Shown piece by piece: positions 1 to 8,516 of a stretch of DNA of 64,000 nt; position 1 is the first letter of the stretch, and each line of letters begins with the position of its first letter. The position numbers and the translations under genes are program-made. The DNA is from Ruminococcus sp. GTDB lineage: Bacteria; Bacillota; Clostridia; Oscillospirales; Ruminococcaceae. The notes under the pieces were generated by a model. It did not search any database, had not been told where the DNA came from, and was given only the letters and a program-made list of their open reading frames with translations. Location: positions 1-64,000 of the forward strand of contig JAFVFL010000011.1 in assembly GCA_017475555.1 (NCBI GenBank). Reading direction: 5' to 3'.

Positions 1-48
1 CACCCCAACCTAGTTTATAGCAGTTGTACCTACTATACCTACATAATA

Positions 49-77
49 ATTATATCATATCGGGGCGAAAAAGTCAA
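49..77 (-). promoter_or_regulatory. Promoter reading out of the left edge
   Basis: On the minus strand TTGACT (72-77) and TATAAT (49-54) are separated by exactly 17 bp. Transcription would start near position 42 and leave the window; the transcribed gene or RNA is not visible. The downstream stretch has a short near-repeat (GTAGGTATA / GTAGGTACA) that I do not recognise. Confidence 0.7.
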
Positions 78-170
78 GAGAAAACCCGAAATTTCTGAAA
101 AATTCTTGTGTCTAGTTTCTCTGTTAAGTGGCAAAGTCGAGATTTTCTGTGGAAAATGTCAGTTTTTGCG

Positions 171-199
171 TTGACTTTTTTAATTTGATATGTTATAAT
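171..199 (+). promoter_or_regulatory. Promoter of the lipoprotein-like gene and spoIIR
   Basis: TTGACT (171-176), 17 bp, TATAAT (194-199). The start point near 206 lies downstream of an in-frame ATG at 201, so that ATG cannot be used and translation must begin at ATG 231. It is divergent from the promoter at 49-77. Confidence 0.8.
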
Positions 200-230
200 A
201 ATGAAAAAGCTTCTGAACGGAGGGATATCT

Positions 231-611
231 ATGAGAATAATCAGAACGATACTTCTCACTATCATTACTGCTGCTGTCGCTGTGTACCTTGCGGCGTGCG
301 TTGTCGGCAACACCTGGAATCCGAAGGTGACTGTCGATACTCTCGTTGCTGCCTCGACGAGCAATTCTGAAAAGCTTATCAAAGAGGCACAGGGGACAGG
401 CGTTGAGTTTCTTTCACAGGGACTTAGTGAGCTGGACGGGTATGTGTACTTCAAGGACGCTGAGGTAAGCATGGATCAGGCACTTATGAGCCTCGGCTTC
501 ACCCCGCTTGAGAGCAACAGGTGGACGACCCCTGCCGGCAATATGGCTGAGATAAGGTCGGATACGTTCTGTCTTGGCGGAAGGATAGTGTATTACAGGG
601 TCATTGGCTGA
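231..611 (+). CDS. Small lipoprotein-like protein of unknown function
   Basis: 126 aa, not recognised as a known family. The first ~22 residues are hydrophobic after MRIIR and contain L-A-A-C (residues ~19-22), which fits a lipobox, so the protein is probably lipid-anchored outside the membrane; an uncleaved membrane anchor is the alternative. The rest is a small, mixed soluble domain without cysteine pairs or catalytic motifs that I can name. Start: GGAGGG at 219-224 is six bases from ATG 231. It is followed after 64 bp by spoIIR and probably shares its promoter, but nothing in the sequence ties it to sporulation. Confidence 0.7.
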   Translation: MRIIRTILLTIITAAVAVYLAACVVGNTWNPKVTVDTLVAASTSNSEKLIKEAQGTGVEFLSQGLSELDGYVYFKDAEVSMDQALMSLGFTPLESNRWTTPAGNMAEIRSDTFCLGGRIVYYRVIG

Positions 612-675
612 AATTTTTTTCTGCCAATGAATAGATCTGAAATTTCTGCCGATCATTTCTGTTGAGGTGATCGGC

Positions 676-1422
676 ATGAGATTTTTTTCATTAAAAAAAC
701 ACAGGGCAGCGGCTGCGGCGGCGATCGGACTTCTGCTTGCGGTCGTGATATCGGACACAGCTGCGGTGGTGAGGGACGGCAGACGGCTCGACGGACTGCG
801 GGACAGCGTTCTGCGGCTGCATATCCTTGCGGACAGTGACGATGAAGAGGCACAGCGGCTGAAGCTCCTTGTGCGTGACGAGGTGCTGGAGCTTTCGGGG
901 GATATATTCTCCGGGGCAGATTCCCGTGAGGAGGCTGAAATGGCTGCGGCGGAGCGACTCGGTGAGCTTGAAGCGGCGGCGGAGACTGTACTGCGTGAGA
1001 ACGGCTGCGGACTCGGAGTAAGTGCGGCGATAGAGGACGTATATTTCGATGAGCGTACCTATGGGGATATCACTATGCCTGCCGGAAAATACCGGGCTGT
1101 GCGGCTTATCATAGGCTCCGGCAGCGGACATAACTGGTGGTGCGTGATGTACCCGGCTCTGTGCATACCGGCGGCTGTGAGCGGAAAGGATACGGGGGAG
1201 CTTTTCACCGAGGAGGAGCTTGATATACTCTATAAGCCGGAGAAATACCGGGTGAGATTTGTTGTATGGGACAAAATCAAGGAAATTACAGGCGGAGAAT
1301 TTGTGAAAAGTGATGAAAATTACAGACCTGCCGCAGCTGCCCTTGACAAAATGAGGGAAAAGCTGTATAATATTCAGGTAAACAAAGAAGAGCTATATGC
1401 TCTCACCGTCGGGCTGAGCTGA
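676..1422 (+). CDS. spoIIR: Stage II sporulation protein R (SpoIIR)
   Basis: 248 aa. SpoIIR is the secreted forespore signal that triggers processing of pro-sigma-E by the SpoIIGA protease in the mother cell. Seen here: an N-terminal hydrophobic segment (~10-30) acting as signal or anchor, then the family hallmarks R-L-H-I-L-A-D-S-D and the downstream L-K-L-x-V-R-D, and a W-W-C-V-M-Y-P-x-L-C block near residue 155. Start ATG 676 follows GAGGTG (664-669) by 6 bases; an in-frame GTG at 667 overlaps that site and is rejected. Its 3' end carries the promoter for the infC operon. Its presence suggests sporulation ability or recent descent from a spore former. Confidence 0.9.
   Translation: MRFFSLKKHRAAAAAAIGLLLAVVISDTAAVVRDGRRLDGLRDSVLRLHILADSDDEEAQRLKLLVRDEVLELSGDIFSGADSREEAEMAAAERLGELEAAAETVLRENGCGLGVSAAIEDVYFDERTYGDITMPAGKYRAVRLIIGSGSGHNWWCVMYPALCIPAAVSGKDTGELFTEEELDILYKPEKYRVRFVVWDKIKEITGGEFVKSDENYRPAAAALDKMREKLYNIQVNKEELYALTVGLS
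1343..1371 (+). promoter_or_regulatory. Consensus promoter of the infC operon, inside spoIIR
   Basis: TTGACA (1343-1348) and TATAAT (1366-1371) with 17 bp between them, lying within the last codons of spoIIR. It would start transcription near 1378 and give a ~230-nt leader ahead of infC. Confidence 0.85.
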
Positions 1423-1609
1423 AACGGTCAATATATCTGTCTGCATGACATCGCTTGTGTGCCGTGATACCGGGCTTTCCGGAGATCAGACGGCTCTTTG
1501 CAGGATAATGCCGGTGCAGCGGATAAAACGCTTTTCAGCCTTTCAGTCAGAGTGCGGTGGGATCCATCGGCACTCTTTATTTATATATTTTAGTCGGAGG
1601 TGCTTTCAC
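1378..1609 (+). promoter_or_regulatory. infC-rpmI-rplT leader with intrinsic terminator (attenuator)
   Basis: The untranslated leader ends in a hairpin AGAGTGC (1549-1555) / GCACTCT (1570-1576) followed by a T-rich run to 1591, immediately before the infC ribosome site GGAGG (1596-1600). This is the arrangement of ribosomal-protein autoregulated leaders; in Bacillus the equivalent operon is controlled by L20 through premature termination. I see the terminator directly; L20 binding is inference from family and position. Confidence 0.65.
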
Positions 1610-2128
1610 ATTAGCAAACAGGAACTGCAGATCAACGAAGAGATCAGGGATAAGGAGATCCTTGTCATCGACGCTGACGGAACGAAGCTCGGCGTTATGT
1701 CCGCCAGAGATGCCCAGAAAATAGCTTACGATAAGGAGCTTGACCTTGTAAAGATCGCTCCGAATGCTACGCCGCCGGTATGCCGGATACTCGACTACGG
1801 CAAGTACTGCTTCGAGCAGCAGAAGCGTGAGAAGGAAGCTAAGAAGAATCAGAAGGTCGTTTCGATAAAGGAGATCAGAATGTTCTCGAATATCGACACC
1901 CATGATTTTGAAACAAAGGTCAACCAGGCAATAAAGTTCCTGAAGGGCGGGGATAAGCTCAAGGTCTCAGTACGATTCCGCAAGAGAGCTATCGCACACC
2001 CGGAGCTGGGCAGCGAGCTGCTTGAGCGTTTCCGTGAAGCGATCTCGGAGGCAGGAGCTGTTGATAAGCCGGCTAAAATGGAGGGTCGGAGCATAGTTAT
2101 GTTCGTTAATCCCAAGGCGGGAAAGTAA
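1610..2128 (+). CDS. infC: Translation initiation factor IF-3, probable ATT start
   Basis: 172 aa. IF-3 binds the 30S subunit, prevents premature 50S joining and proofreads the start codon and initiator tRNA. The N-domain begins QELQINEEIRDKE and has the signature P-P-V-C-R-I-L-D-Y-G-K; a lysine-rich linker leads to the C-domain ending K-M-E-G-R. No ATG, GTG or TTG lies at the family's N-terminus; ATT at 1610 is in frame, nine bases after GGAGG (1596-1600). AUU starts of infC are known in E. coli and Geobacillus and serve autoregulation because IF-3 rejects non-AUG starts. The frame stays open back to ATG 1445, but that would place the leader terminator inside the gene, so I reject it. Confidence 0.9.
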   Translation: MSKQELQINEEIRDKEILVIDADGTKLGVMSARDAQKIAYDKELDLVKIAPNATPPVCRILDYGKYCFEQQKREKEAKKNQKVVSIKEIRMFSNIDTHDFETKVNQAIKFLKGGDKLKVSVRFRKRAIAHPELGSELLERFREAISEAGAVDKPAKMEGRSIVMFVNPKAGK

Positions 2129-2140
2129 GGCTTTATGCCG

Positions 2141-2178
2141 CTATCGTGCCGTATCGCTTAGGTGCGGCACCGCTTTTA
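2141..2178 (+). promoter_or_regulatory. Hairpin between infC and rpmI
   Basis: GTGCCG (2146-2151) pairs with CGGCAC (2165-2170), followed by CGCTTTTA. It could be a weak terminator or an RNA-protein contact site in the IF-3/L35/L20 operon. No more can be said from sequence. Confidence 0.4.
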
Positions 2179-2203
2179 CAAGCATTATAAGGAGGATAAA
2201 AAT

Positions 2204-2407
2204 ATGGCAAAGGTCAAGGTAAAAACTCATTCCGGAGCAAAGAAGCGCTTCAAGGTGACTGGCAGCGGCAAGGTCGTTTTCCAGCACACAAACAAGAGAC
2301 ACAGACTCACTCAGAAGGACACAAAGCGTAAGAGAATAGCAAGGAATGCCGGCGTTGCAGGCAGCACTAACGCTCCTACAGTAAAGAAGCTCGTTCCGTA
2401 TCTCTGA
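2204..2407 (+). CDS. rpmI: 50S ribosomal protein L35
   Basis: 67 aa, the family's normal size. It begins MAKVKVKTHSGAKKRFK and has the conserved K-R-H-R-L block typical of bL35, a very basic late-assembly protein of the large subunit. Start ATG 2204 is eight bases after GGAGG (2191-2195). It sits between infC and rplT in the standard bacterial order, so it is transcribed with them and probably shares their feedback control. Confidence 0.97.
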   Translation: MAKVKVKTHSGAKKRFKVTGSGKVVFQHTNKRHRLTQKDTKRKRIARNAGVAGSTNAPTVKKLVPYL

Positions 2408-2527
2408 GTCTGATACCGGCTGTTCCGGGTGTTCAGGGATAGTATCATATTTCAGGAATCTGTGCGGCAGATGTGCTGCTGCAAAATTTGTAACTTTGAA
2501 ACTTTGTAACTTTGGAGGAATAATAAA
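2408..2527 (+). other. Structured spacer with a 12-bp direct repeat between rpmI and rplT
   Basis: The 120-bp spacer is long for this operon. It contains a hairpin GCGGCAG/CTGCTGC (~2465-2483) and the 12-mer TTTGTAACTTTG twice (2487-2498 and 2503-2514), the second copy abutting the rplT ribosome site. It may modulate L20 translation; no known motif was recognised. Confidence 0.4.
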
Positions 2528-2881
2528 ATGGCAAGAGTAAAGGGCGCAATGATGACCCGTAAGAGAAGAAACAAGGTACTGAAGCTCGCTAAGGGCTACT
2601 GGGGTGCAAAGAGCAAGCATTTCAAGATGGCTAAGCAGGCCGTTATGAAGTCCGGCAACTATGCTTACATCGGAAGAAAGCAGAGAAAGAGACAGTTCAG
2701 ACAGCTCTGGATCACAAGGATCTCCGCTGCTGCCAAGCTCAACGGCATGAACTACTCAACATTCATGAACGGCTGCAAGAAGGCTGGTATCTCTCTCAAC
2801 AGAAAGATGCTCTCTGAGATAGCTATCAACGACGCTGCCGGCTTTACTGCAATCGCTGAGAAGGCAAAGGCTGCTCTCTGA
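2528..2881 (+). CDS. rplT: 50S ribosomal protein L20
   Basis: 117 aa, usual length. bL20 binds 23S rRNA early in 50S assembly and in several bacteria represses its own operon. The sequence starts MARVKGAM and shows the conserved R-x-R-R-N-K, K-G-Y-W-G-A-K, Y-I-G-R-K-x-R-K-R and L-W-I-T-R-I blocks of the family, with the globular C-terminal rRNA-binding half from ~60 onward. ATG 2528 follows GGAGG. The terminator at 2894 closes the ribosomal part of the operon. Confidence 0.97.
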   Translation: MARVKGAMMTRKRRNKVLKLAKGYWGAKSKHFKMAKQAVMKSGNYAYIGRKQRKRQFRQLWITRISAAAKLNGMNYSTFMNGCKKAGISLNRKMLSEIAINDAAGFTAIAEKAKAAL

Positions 2882-2893
2882 TCCAAGTACATC

Positions 2894-2919
2894 AGCACGC
2901 TCATCAGAGCGTGCTTTGT
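2894..2919 (+). terminator. Terminator after rplT
   Basis: Perfect 9-bp stem AGCACGCTC (2894-2902) / GAGCGTGCT (2907-2915), loop ATCA, then a short T run. The T run is short, so read-through into the next gene is likely. Confidence 0.7.
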
Positions 2920-2937
2920 AATATCTCAGGAGGTGCT

Positions 2938-3726
2938 GTGCTGAAGATGAGCTGTGAACGCATTACCTCAAAATCGAATCCGTCTGTCAAGCTGTATCAG
3001 AAGCTGTCCTCCCAGAAAAAGGAGAGGCAGAGATACGGCTTGTTCGTGTTGGAGGGAGAACGTATAACCGAGGACGCTCTGAAGGCTGAGGCGGTAAGGA
3101 CACTTCTGATGACGGAGAAGGCATATGAGGAGAGCAGGCTGAGGGAGCTTTATGACTGTCCGGAAACGCTGGTCATATCCGACGAGCTTGCACGGTATAT
3201 CTCCCAGACCGAGACTCCGCAGGGAGTATTTGCGGTCTGCCGTATGTACGAAAGACCGCCTGTGATCTCGGACGGCGGCAGGTATATTGTGCTTTACGGC
3301 TTGCAGGATCCCGGAAATATGGGGACGATAATCCGTACTGCGGACGCTCTCGGCATCGACGGGATATATCTCTGCGGCTGCTGTGACCTGTACAATCCCA
3401 AGACGATACGTGCGACTATGGGCTCTGTGTTCCGCTGCCGGATAGGGACGGCTGCCGATGACGGAGAGCTGTTTTCAGTTCTTTCCGGCGGAAATATCCT
3501 CACGGCGGCTTCTGTTATCGACAGCGGGGCAGAGCCTGTTATGAGCCTTACGGAGCTTCCGGAGAATTGCAGGCTCGCAGTGTTCATCGGCAACGAGGGC
3601 AGGGGACTGCCGGAGGATATCCCGGTGCGGTGCGATATGCGGATAACGATACCCATGCACGGCAATATCAATTCCCTGAATGCGGCAATGGCGGCAGGGA
3701 TAATAATGTGGGAAATGAAGAAATGA
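2938..3726 (+). CDS. SpoU/TrmH-family RNA 2'-O-ribose methyltransferase
   Basis: 262 aa. SPOUT-class enzymes transfer methyl from SAM to ribose 2'-OH of tRNA or rRNA through a C-terminal trefoil knot. Visible: an N-terminal substrate-binding domain with G-L-F-V-L-E-G-E-R; motif 1 N-M-G-T-I-I-R-T-A; motif 2 F-I-G-N-E-G-R-G-L; motif 3 I-P-M-H-G-N-I-N-S-L-N-A-A-M-A. This is the type often annotated RlmB- or TsnR-like; the exact target nucleotide cannot be told from sequence. The start is uncertain: AGGAGG (2928-2933) is 4 bases before GTG 2938 and 13 before ATG 2947. The gene lies between rplT and dprA. Confidence 0.85.
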   Translation: MLKMSCERITSKSNPSVKLYQKLSSQKKERQRYGLFVLEGERITEDALKAEAVRTLLMTEKAYEESRLRELYDCPETLVISDELARYISQTETPQGVFAVCRMYERPPVISDGGRYIVLYGLQDPGNMGTIIRTADALGIDGIYLCGCCDLYNPKTIRATMGSVFRCRIGTAADDGELFSVLSGGNILTAASVIDSGAEPVMSLTELPENCRLAVFIGNEGRGLPEDIPVRCDMRITIPMHGNINSLNAAMAAGIIMWEMKK

Positions 3727-3747
3727 GCAGAGAAGGCGGGTGAGGAT

Positions 3748-5064
3748 ATGGACGAAACAAGATTCTGGCTGTGGCTGACGATGGTGTTCGGTACAGGCAG
3801 CAGAAGGATATGGGAGGCAATGTGCATCTACGAAACAGCCAAGGAGGCGTATGCCGCTCTTTCAGACCCGGACTGCTTCATGAAGCTCAGTGATCCGGAA
3901 AAACGGGGTGTGAGCCTTATACCGCTGTCCCGTGCGGAGCAGCTGATAAGGGAGTGCGAAAAGCTCGGGATAGGTGTTGTCGGCTACAGCAGCGGGTCAT
4001 ATCCGCCTCAGCTCAGGTATATAATGAACCCGCCGGCGGTGCTTTTTTACAAGGGCAATATCGGCTGCCTGAGCGGTACAAGGACTGTTACGGCTGTCGG
4101 TACAAGAAATGCGTCTGATTACGGAATGACTGCGGCTGCGAGGATATGCGGTGAGCTTGCTGCAAAGGGCTTCGTCATTGTCAGCGGCTTTGCTGTCGGC
4201 ATAGATATCGCTTCGTCGCTTGCCGCAGCACAAAGAGGAAGACCTACAGCGTGTGTGCTCGGCTGCGGTGTGGATTACAACTACCCGAAGGAGAATTTCC
4301 GCCACAGGGATACTATCCTGAATGCAGGCGGCGTATTCGTCTCGGAATACCCTCCGGGGACATCTCCGGGCAGGGGGAATTTTCCGCAGAGAAACAGGAT
4401 ACTCGCCGGTCTTGGCAGGACTGCTGTGGTGTTTGAGGCTTCGGAGAAAAGCGGTTCGCTGATAACGGCTCATCTCGCACTTGAGCAGGGCAGGACGATA
4501 TTCAGCCTTCCGCCGGCGGATATATTTTCAGAGTCGTGGACGGGCAACAGAAGGCTGCTCAGGGAGGGTGCTGAACCGCTTCTGGGTACAGAAAGCATAC
4601 TCGATCTGTTCTATATCGGCGGCTCGGCAGATAAGGAGGTCAGGGCAGCTCCTGTTTATTACGGAGTAAGCCGCTTCACTGCCGGGTCAGATGTACCGGT
4701 ATCTGAGGACAGCATCGTATTGCAGCTTGCGAGCCGTATGGTCAAAAAGGAGAAAAATGACAGGACTGCCGGGAAAAAGCGTGAAAAGAAGAGTGAGAAA
4801 AGACCCGTGACGGCTTTGCCCGCAAAGGACACCGATACCGGGGCAGAGGCTGCGGCAGATGACACGGTCAATGAGCCGGATCTCAGCAGTCTTGAGGGAG
4901 TGCAGCTGAGGATAGCAAGGGCACTCAGCTCCGGTACACTGCACGCAGATATTCTCGCTCAGAAGCTTGAAATGGATGCCGGAGAGCTTTTCATGGAGCT
5001 TACAGAAATGGAGCTGAGCGGCATTGTCCGTTCGCTTCCCGGAAAGCTCTATGAGCTGATATGA
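3748..5064 (+). CDS. dprA: DNA-processing protein DprA/Smf
   Basis: 438 aa, longer than the ~290-370 usual. DprA binds incoming single-stranded DNA and loads RecA during transformation; many non-competent bacteria keep it. An N-terminal helical part is followed by the Rossmann-like core with V-G-T-R-N-A-S-D-Y-G, S-G-F-A-x-G-I-D, G-C-G-V-D-x-x-Y-P and F-P-x-R-N-R-I-L-A-G (residues ~110-230). Residues ~330-385 are a charged, low-complexity insert rich in K, E and A. The last ~60 residues form the winged-helix DprA C-terminal domain. It precedes topA, the usual dprA-topA-trmFO order of Firmicutes. Confidence 0.92.
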   Translation: MDETRFWLWLTMVFGTGSRRIWEAMCIYETAKEAYAALSDPDCFMKLSDPEKRGVSLIPLSRAEQLIRECEKLGIGVVGYSSGSYPPQLRYIMNPPAVLFYKGNIGCLSGTRTVTAVGTRNASDYGMTAAARICGELAAKGFVIVSGFAVGIDIASSLAAAQRGRPTACVLGCGVDYNYPKENFRHRDTILNAGGVFVSEYPPGTSPGRGNFPQRNRILAGLGRTAVVFEASEKSGSLITAHLALEQGRTIFSLPPADIFSESWTGNRRLLREGAEPLLGTESILDLFYIGGSADKEVRAAPVYYGVSRFTAGSDVPVSEDSIVLQLASRMVKKEKNDRTAGKKREKKSEKRPVTALPAKDTDTGAEAAADDTVNEPDLSSLEGVQLRIARALSSGTLHADILAQKLEMDAGELFMELTEMELSGIVRSLPGKLYELI

Positions 5065-5094
5065 TACACTATAATAAGGAGAAGCAGATAAGGA

Positions 5095-7176
5095 ATGTCC
5101 GATCTTGTAATAGTTGAGTCGCCTGCAAAGGCTAAAACCATACAGAAATACTTAGGCCCCGGCTATGAGGTCGTGGCTTCGATGGGTCATATAAGGGATC
5201 TGCCGAAGTCAAAGCTGGGCGTTGATACGGATAACGACTTCAAGCCGCAGTATATGGACATGAAGGGCAAGGAGGACGTTATCAAGGACCTTAAAAAGCG
5301 TGCGAAGAAATGCTCCAAGGTGTGGCTCGCAACCGACCCTGACCGTGAGGGAGAGGCTATATCATGGCATATCGCACACCTTCTGAAGCTCGACATGAAT
5401 GATGATAACCGGGTCGCCTTCAATGAGATAACAAAAACCGGCGTTCAGAACGGCATGAGCGACCCGCATAAAATAGATATCGACCTTGTGAATGCTCAGC
5501 AGGCACGGCGTATCCTCGACAGGCTCGTCGGCTATAAGCTCAGCCCGTTCCTCTGGAAAAAGGTAAAGAGGGGACTTTCTGCCGGAAGGGTGCAGTCGGT
5601 CGCTGTAAGGCTCGTTGTTGACCGGGAAAGGGAGATACGGGCATTCGTTCCGAAGGAATACTGGTCGATAGACGCAAAGTTCACTGCTCCGTCCTCACGC
5701 AGAGTATTCGATGCGGCACTTGTGAATGTTGACGGGAACAAGCTTGAAATACCAAATCAGACTGAGGCTGACGGACTGCTCGCACGGCTTGAGGGTGCGG
5801 AGTATACTGTAAAGTCCGTAAAGAAGCGTGTCACAAAAAAGCAGCCCGCTCCGCCGTTCATCACCTCAACAATGCAGCAGGAGGCTTCAAGAAAGCTGGG
5901 CTTCAGTGCGAAGCGTACCATGAAGGCGGCTCAGGAGCTTTATGAGGGAGTTGACGTTGAGGGTATCGGTGCGGTCGGTCTGATAACCTATATGCGTACC
6001 GATTCACTGCGTGTATCCGACGAGGCAAAGGCTGCGGCGGCGGAGTATATAACCAATGTGTACGGTAAGGATTATCTCCCGGATAAGCCGAGAACGTTCA
6101 AGTCAAAGGGCAATGCACAGGACGCTCACGAGGCGATACGTCCGTCAACTCCGGAGCTTTCCCCGGCAAGGGTGAAAAGCAGCCTTACAAGCGACCAGTT
6201 CAAGCTGTATAAGCTTATCTGGGAGCGTTTCATCGCAAGTCAGATGGCAAACGCCCTGCTCGATACTGTTTCGGCTGATATAGGGGCGAACGGCTGCATT
6301 TTCCGGGCTACAGGCTATTCTGTGAAGTTCGACGGATTCATGACCCTGTATGTCGAGTCCTCGGACAATGACGAGGGCAGCAAGAAAATGCTCCCGGAGC
6401 TTAAAGAGGGCGACAAGCTGAAGCTGAAGTCGATAAGCGGAAACCAGCATTTTACCCAGCCGCCGCCGAGATATACCGAGGCATCGCTCATAAAGGCGTT
6501 GGAGGAGAACGGTATCGGCAGACCAAGCACGTATGCTCCGACTATCACCACGATAACCTCACGGCAGTACGTTGAGCATGAGGGCAAGGCTCTGAAGCCG
6601 ACAAACCTCGGCGAGACGATAACCGACCTGATGATTGAGCATTTTGAGAAGATAGTCGATGCGAAGTTCACTGCGGAAATGGAGAACCAGCTTGACGAGG
6701 TCGAGCACGGCACAAAGGACTGGGTGAGCACGCTCCATGACTTCTACGGCGATTTCTCGTCAACGCTTGAAAAGGCTGAGACGGCTATGGAGGGCAAGAG
6801 AGTCAAGGTGCCGGACGAGGAGACTGATGTCGTATGCGAGATGTGCGGCAGGAATATGGTCATAAAGTACGGCAGATACGGCAAATTCCTTGCGTGTCCG
6901 GGATTCCCGGAATGCTCCAACACGAAGAAGATAGTGACGGAGACGGACGGCAGCTGTCCGAGGTGCGGAAAGAAAATGCTGCTGAAAAAGTCCAAAAGGG
7001 GCAGGAGCTTCTATGGCTGTGAGGGCTATCCGGAGTGTACGTTCATGACATGGAACGTGCCGACTGCGGAGATATGTCCGCAGTGCGGGAAAACACTGTT
7101 CAACAAGGGCGGAAAGAGCGGCAGGCTCGTTTGTGAGAACGAGGGCTGCGGATATGAAAGAGAGCTGAAAAAATGA
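5095..7176 (+). CDS. topA: DNA topoisomerase I (type IA)
   Basis: 693 aa. It relaxes negative supercoils by single-strand passage. The TOPRIM domain is at the N-terminus (V-E-S-P-A-K-A-K-T-I; D-P-D-R-E-G-E-A-I metal site); the catalytic tyrosine lies in T-Y-M-R-T-D-S near residue 300; G-R-P-S-T-Y-A marks the core. The C-terminus has three zinc-ribbon modules starting near residues 580, 622 and 662, each with two C-x2-C-type pairs (the last C-P-Q-C ... C-E-N-x-G-C), as in clostridial enzymes. It overlaps trmFO by four bases (ATGA), indicating translational coupling. Confidence 0.97.
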   Translation: MSDLVIVESPAKAKTIQKYLGPGYEVVASMGHIRDLPKSKLGVDTDNDFKPQYMDMKGKEDVIKDLKKRAKKCSKVWLATDPDREGEAISWHIAHLLKLDMNDDNRVAFNEITKTGVQNGMSDPHKIDIDLVNAQQARRILDRLVGYKLSPFLWKKVKRGLSAGRVQSVAVRLVVDREREIRAFVPKEYWSIDAKFTAPSSRRVFDAALVNVDGNKLEIPNQTEADGLLARLEGAEYTVKSVKKRVTKKQPAPPFITSTMQQEASRKLGFSAKRTMKAAQELYEGVDVEGIGAVGLITYMRTDSLRVSDEAKAAAAEYITNVYGKDYLPDKPRTFKSKGNAQDAHEAIRPSTPELSPARVKSSLTSDQFKLYKLIWERFIASQMANALLDTVSADIGANGCIFRATGYSVKFDGFMTLYVESSDNDEGSKKMLPELKEGDKLKLKSISGNQHFTQPPPRYTEASLIKALEENGIGRPSTYAPTITTITSRQYVEHEGKALKPTNLGETITDLMIEHFEKIVDAKFTAEMENQLDEVEHGTKDWVSTLHDFYGDFSSTLEKAETAMEGKRVKVPDEETDVVCEMCGRNMVIKYGRYGKFLACPGFPECSNTKKIVTETDGSCPRCGKKMLLKKSKRGRSFYGCEGYPECTFMTWNVPTAEICPQCGKTLFNKGGKSGRLVCENEGCGYERELKK

Positions 7177-8516
7177 GCTTGAAAAATACCGGGCATATCA
7201 TCAGTGTCATCGGGGCAGGGCTTGCGGGCTGCGAGGCGGCATGGAGTGCTGCAAGGTACGGCATAAGGGTAAGGCTTTACGAGATGAAGCCGGAGAGATT
7301 CTCCCCGGCACATAAATATGCCGGCTTTGCGGAGCTTGTCTGCTCCAATTCGCTGAAAGCCTCAAGGCTCGGCTCTGCGGCGGGACTGCTGAAAACGGAA
7401 ATGGAGCTTCTTGGGTCGCTGACGGTACCCTGTGCGAAGGCAAATGCTGTCGAGGCAGGGGGAGCACTCGCAGTTGACAGGGAGCGGTTCTCAGATTCTG
7501 TGACAGCTGCGATAAAGGAAAATGAGCTTATCGAGGTCATACCGGGAGAGGTAAGGGATATCGGGGAGGCAAAAAGCGGAAGCGATATAGTCATTATCGC
7601 AACAGGGCCGCTTACTGACGGAGAGCTTGCACAGCAGATATCGCAGCTTTGCGGCGAGGGACTTAGCTTCTACGATGCGGCAGCTCCGATAGTTTCATAC
7701 GATTCACTCGACAAGGATAAGGTTTTCTTCGCTTCACGCTATGGCAGGGGCGGCGACGATTATATAAACTGCCCGATGAGCAGGGAGGAGTATCAGGCGT
7801 TCAGGAATGCCCTTCTGACGGCGGAACGGGTGCAGCTGAAGGATTTCGAGACACACCCGTTCAGTGTATACGAGGGCTGTATGCCGATAGAGGTGCTTGC
7901 TTCAAGAGGTGAGGACGCAATGCGTTTCGGCCCGATGAAGCCGGTCGGGATAGATGACCCTAAGACCGGGAGAAGACCCTATGCGGTGGTGCAGCTGCGG
8001 CGTGAAAACAGGGAGGCTACTCTGTTCAATCTGGTCGGTTTCCAGACAAACCTGAAATTTACGGAGCAGAAAAGGGTATTTTCTATGATACCAGGGCTTG
8101 AAAATGCGGAATTTTTCCGGTACGGCGTAATGCACCGCAACACGTTCATAAACAGCCCGGAGCTGCTTAATGCTGATTTTTCAATGCGTGAAAGACCGGA
8201 GATATTCTTCGCCGGACAGATGACCGGGGTCGAGGGATATATGGAGTCAGCCGCAAGCGGCATAATCGCAGGTACTGTGGCGGCAAGGAGACTGCTCGGA
8301 CTTGAACCGGTAAGACTTCCGGCTGAGACCATGACCGGGGCACTTTCGGCGTATATCAGCGACCCGTACAGGAGCGGAAGCTTCCAGCCGATGGGTGCGA
8401 ATATGGGGATACTTCCGGATATCGGAGTGAGGATAAAGGACAAAAGGGAGAGATATGAGGCCTATGCTGAAAGGGCGGTCGGGGCACTGAGAAAGGAGCT
8501 TGACAGAGTTGGCTGA
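7173..8516 (+). CDS. trmFO: tRNA (uracil-54-C5)-methyltransferase TrmFO, folate/FAD dependent
   Basis: 447 aa. TrmFO makes m5U54 in the T-loop of tRNA using methylene-tetrahydrofolate and FADH2. The N-terminal dinucleotide fold has G-A-G-L-A-G-C-E-A-A; then L-Y-E-M-K-P and C-S-N-S-L, hallmarks of the Gid/TrmFO family. The central part has F-E-G-C-M-P-like and G-R-R-P-Y-A-V-V-Q-L-R motifs, and the C-terminal F-A-G-Q-x-T-G-V-E-G-Y the second FAD contact. ATG 7173 overlaps the topA stop by four bases. The Rossmann motif and family length are complete, so it looks functional. Confidence 0.95.
   Translation: MSLKNTGHIISVIGAGLAGCEAAWSAARYGIRVRLYEMKPERFSPAHKYAGFAELVCSNSLKASRLGSAAGLLKTEMELLGSLTVPCAKANAVEAGGALAVDRERFSDSVTAAIKENELIEVIPGEVRDIGEAKSGSDIVIIATGPLTDGELAQQISQLCGEGLSFYDAAAPIVSYDSLDKDKVFFASRYGRGGDDYINCPMSREEYQAFRNALLTAERVQLKDFETHPFSVYEGCMPIEVLASRGEDAMRFGPMKPVGIDDPKTGRRPYAVVQLRRENREATLFNLVGFQTNLKFTEQKRVFSMIPGLENAEFFRYGVMHRNTFINSPELLNADFSMRERPEIFFAGQMTGVEGYMESAASGIIAGTVAARRLLGLEPVRLPAETMTGALSAYISDPYRSGSFQPMGANMGILPDIGVRIKDKRERYEAYAERAVGALRKELDRVG

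Noticed and set aside
1445..1609. N-terminally extended IF-3 from ATG 1445
   Set aside because: The extension covers a leader with an intrinsic terminator and lies before the GGAGG site; IF-3 homologues begin near residue SKQELQINE.
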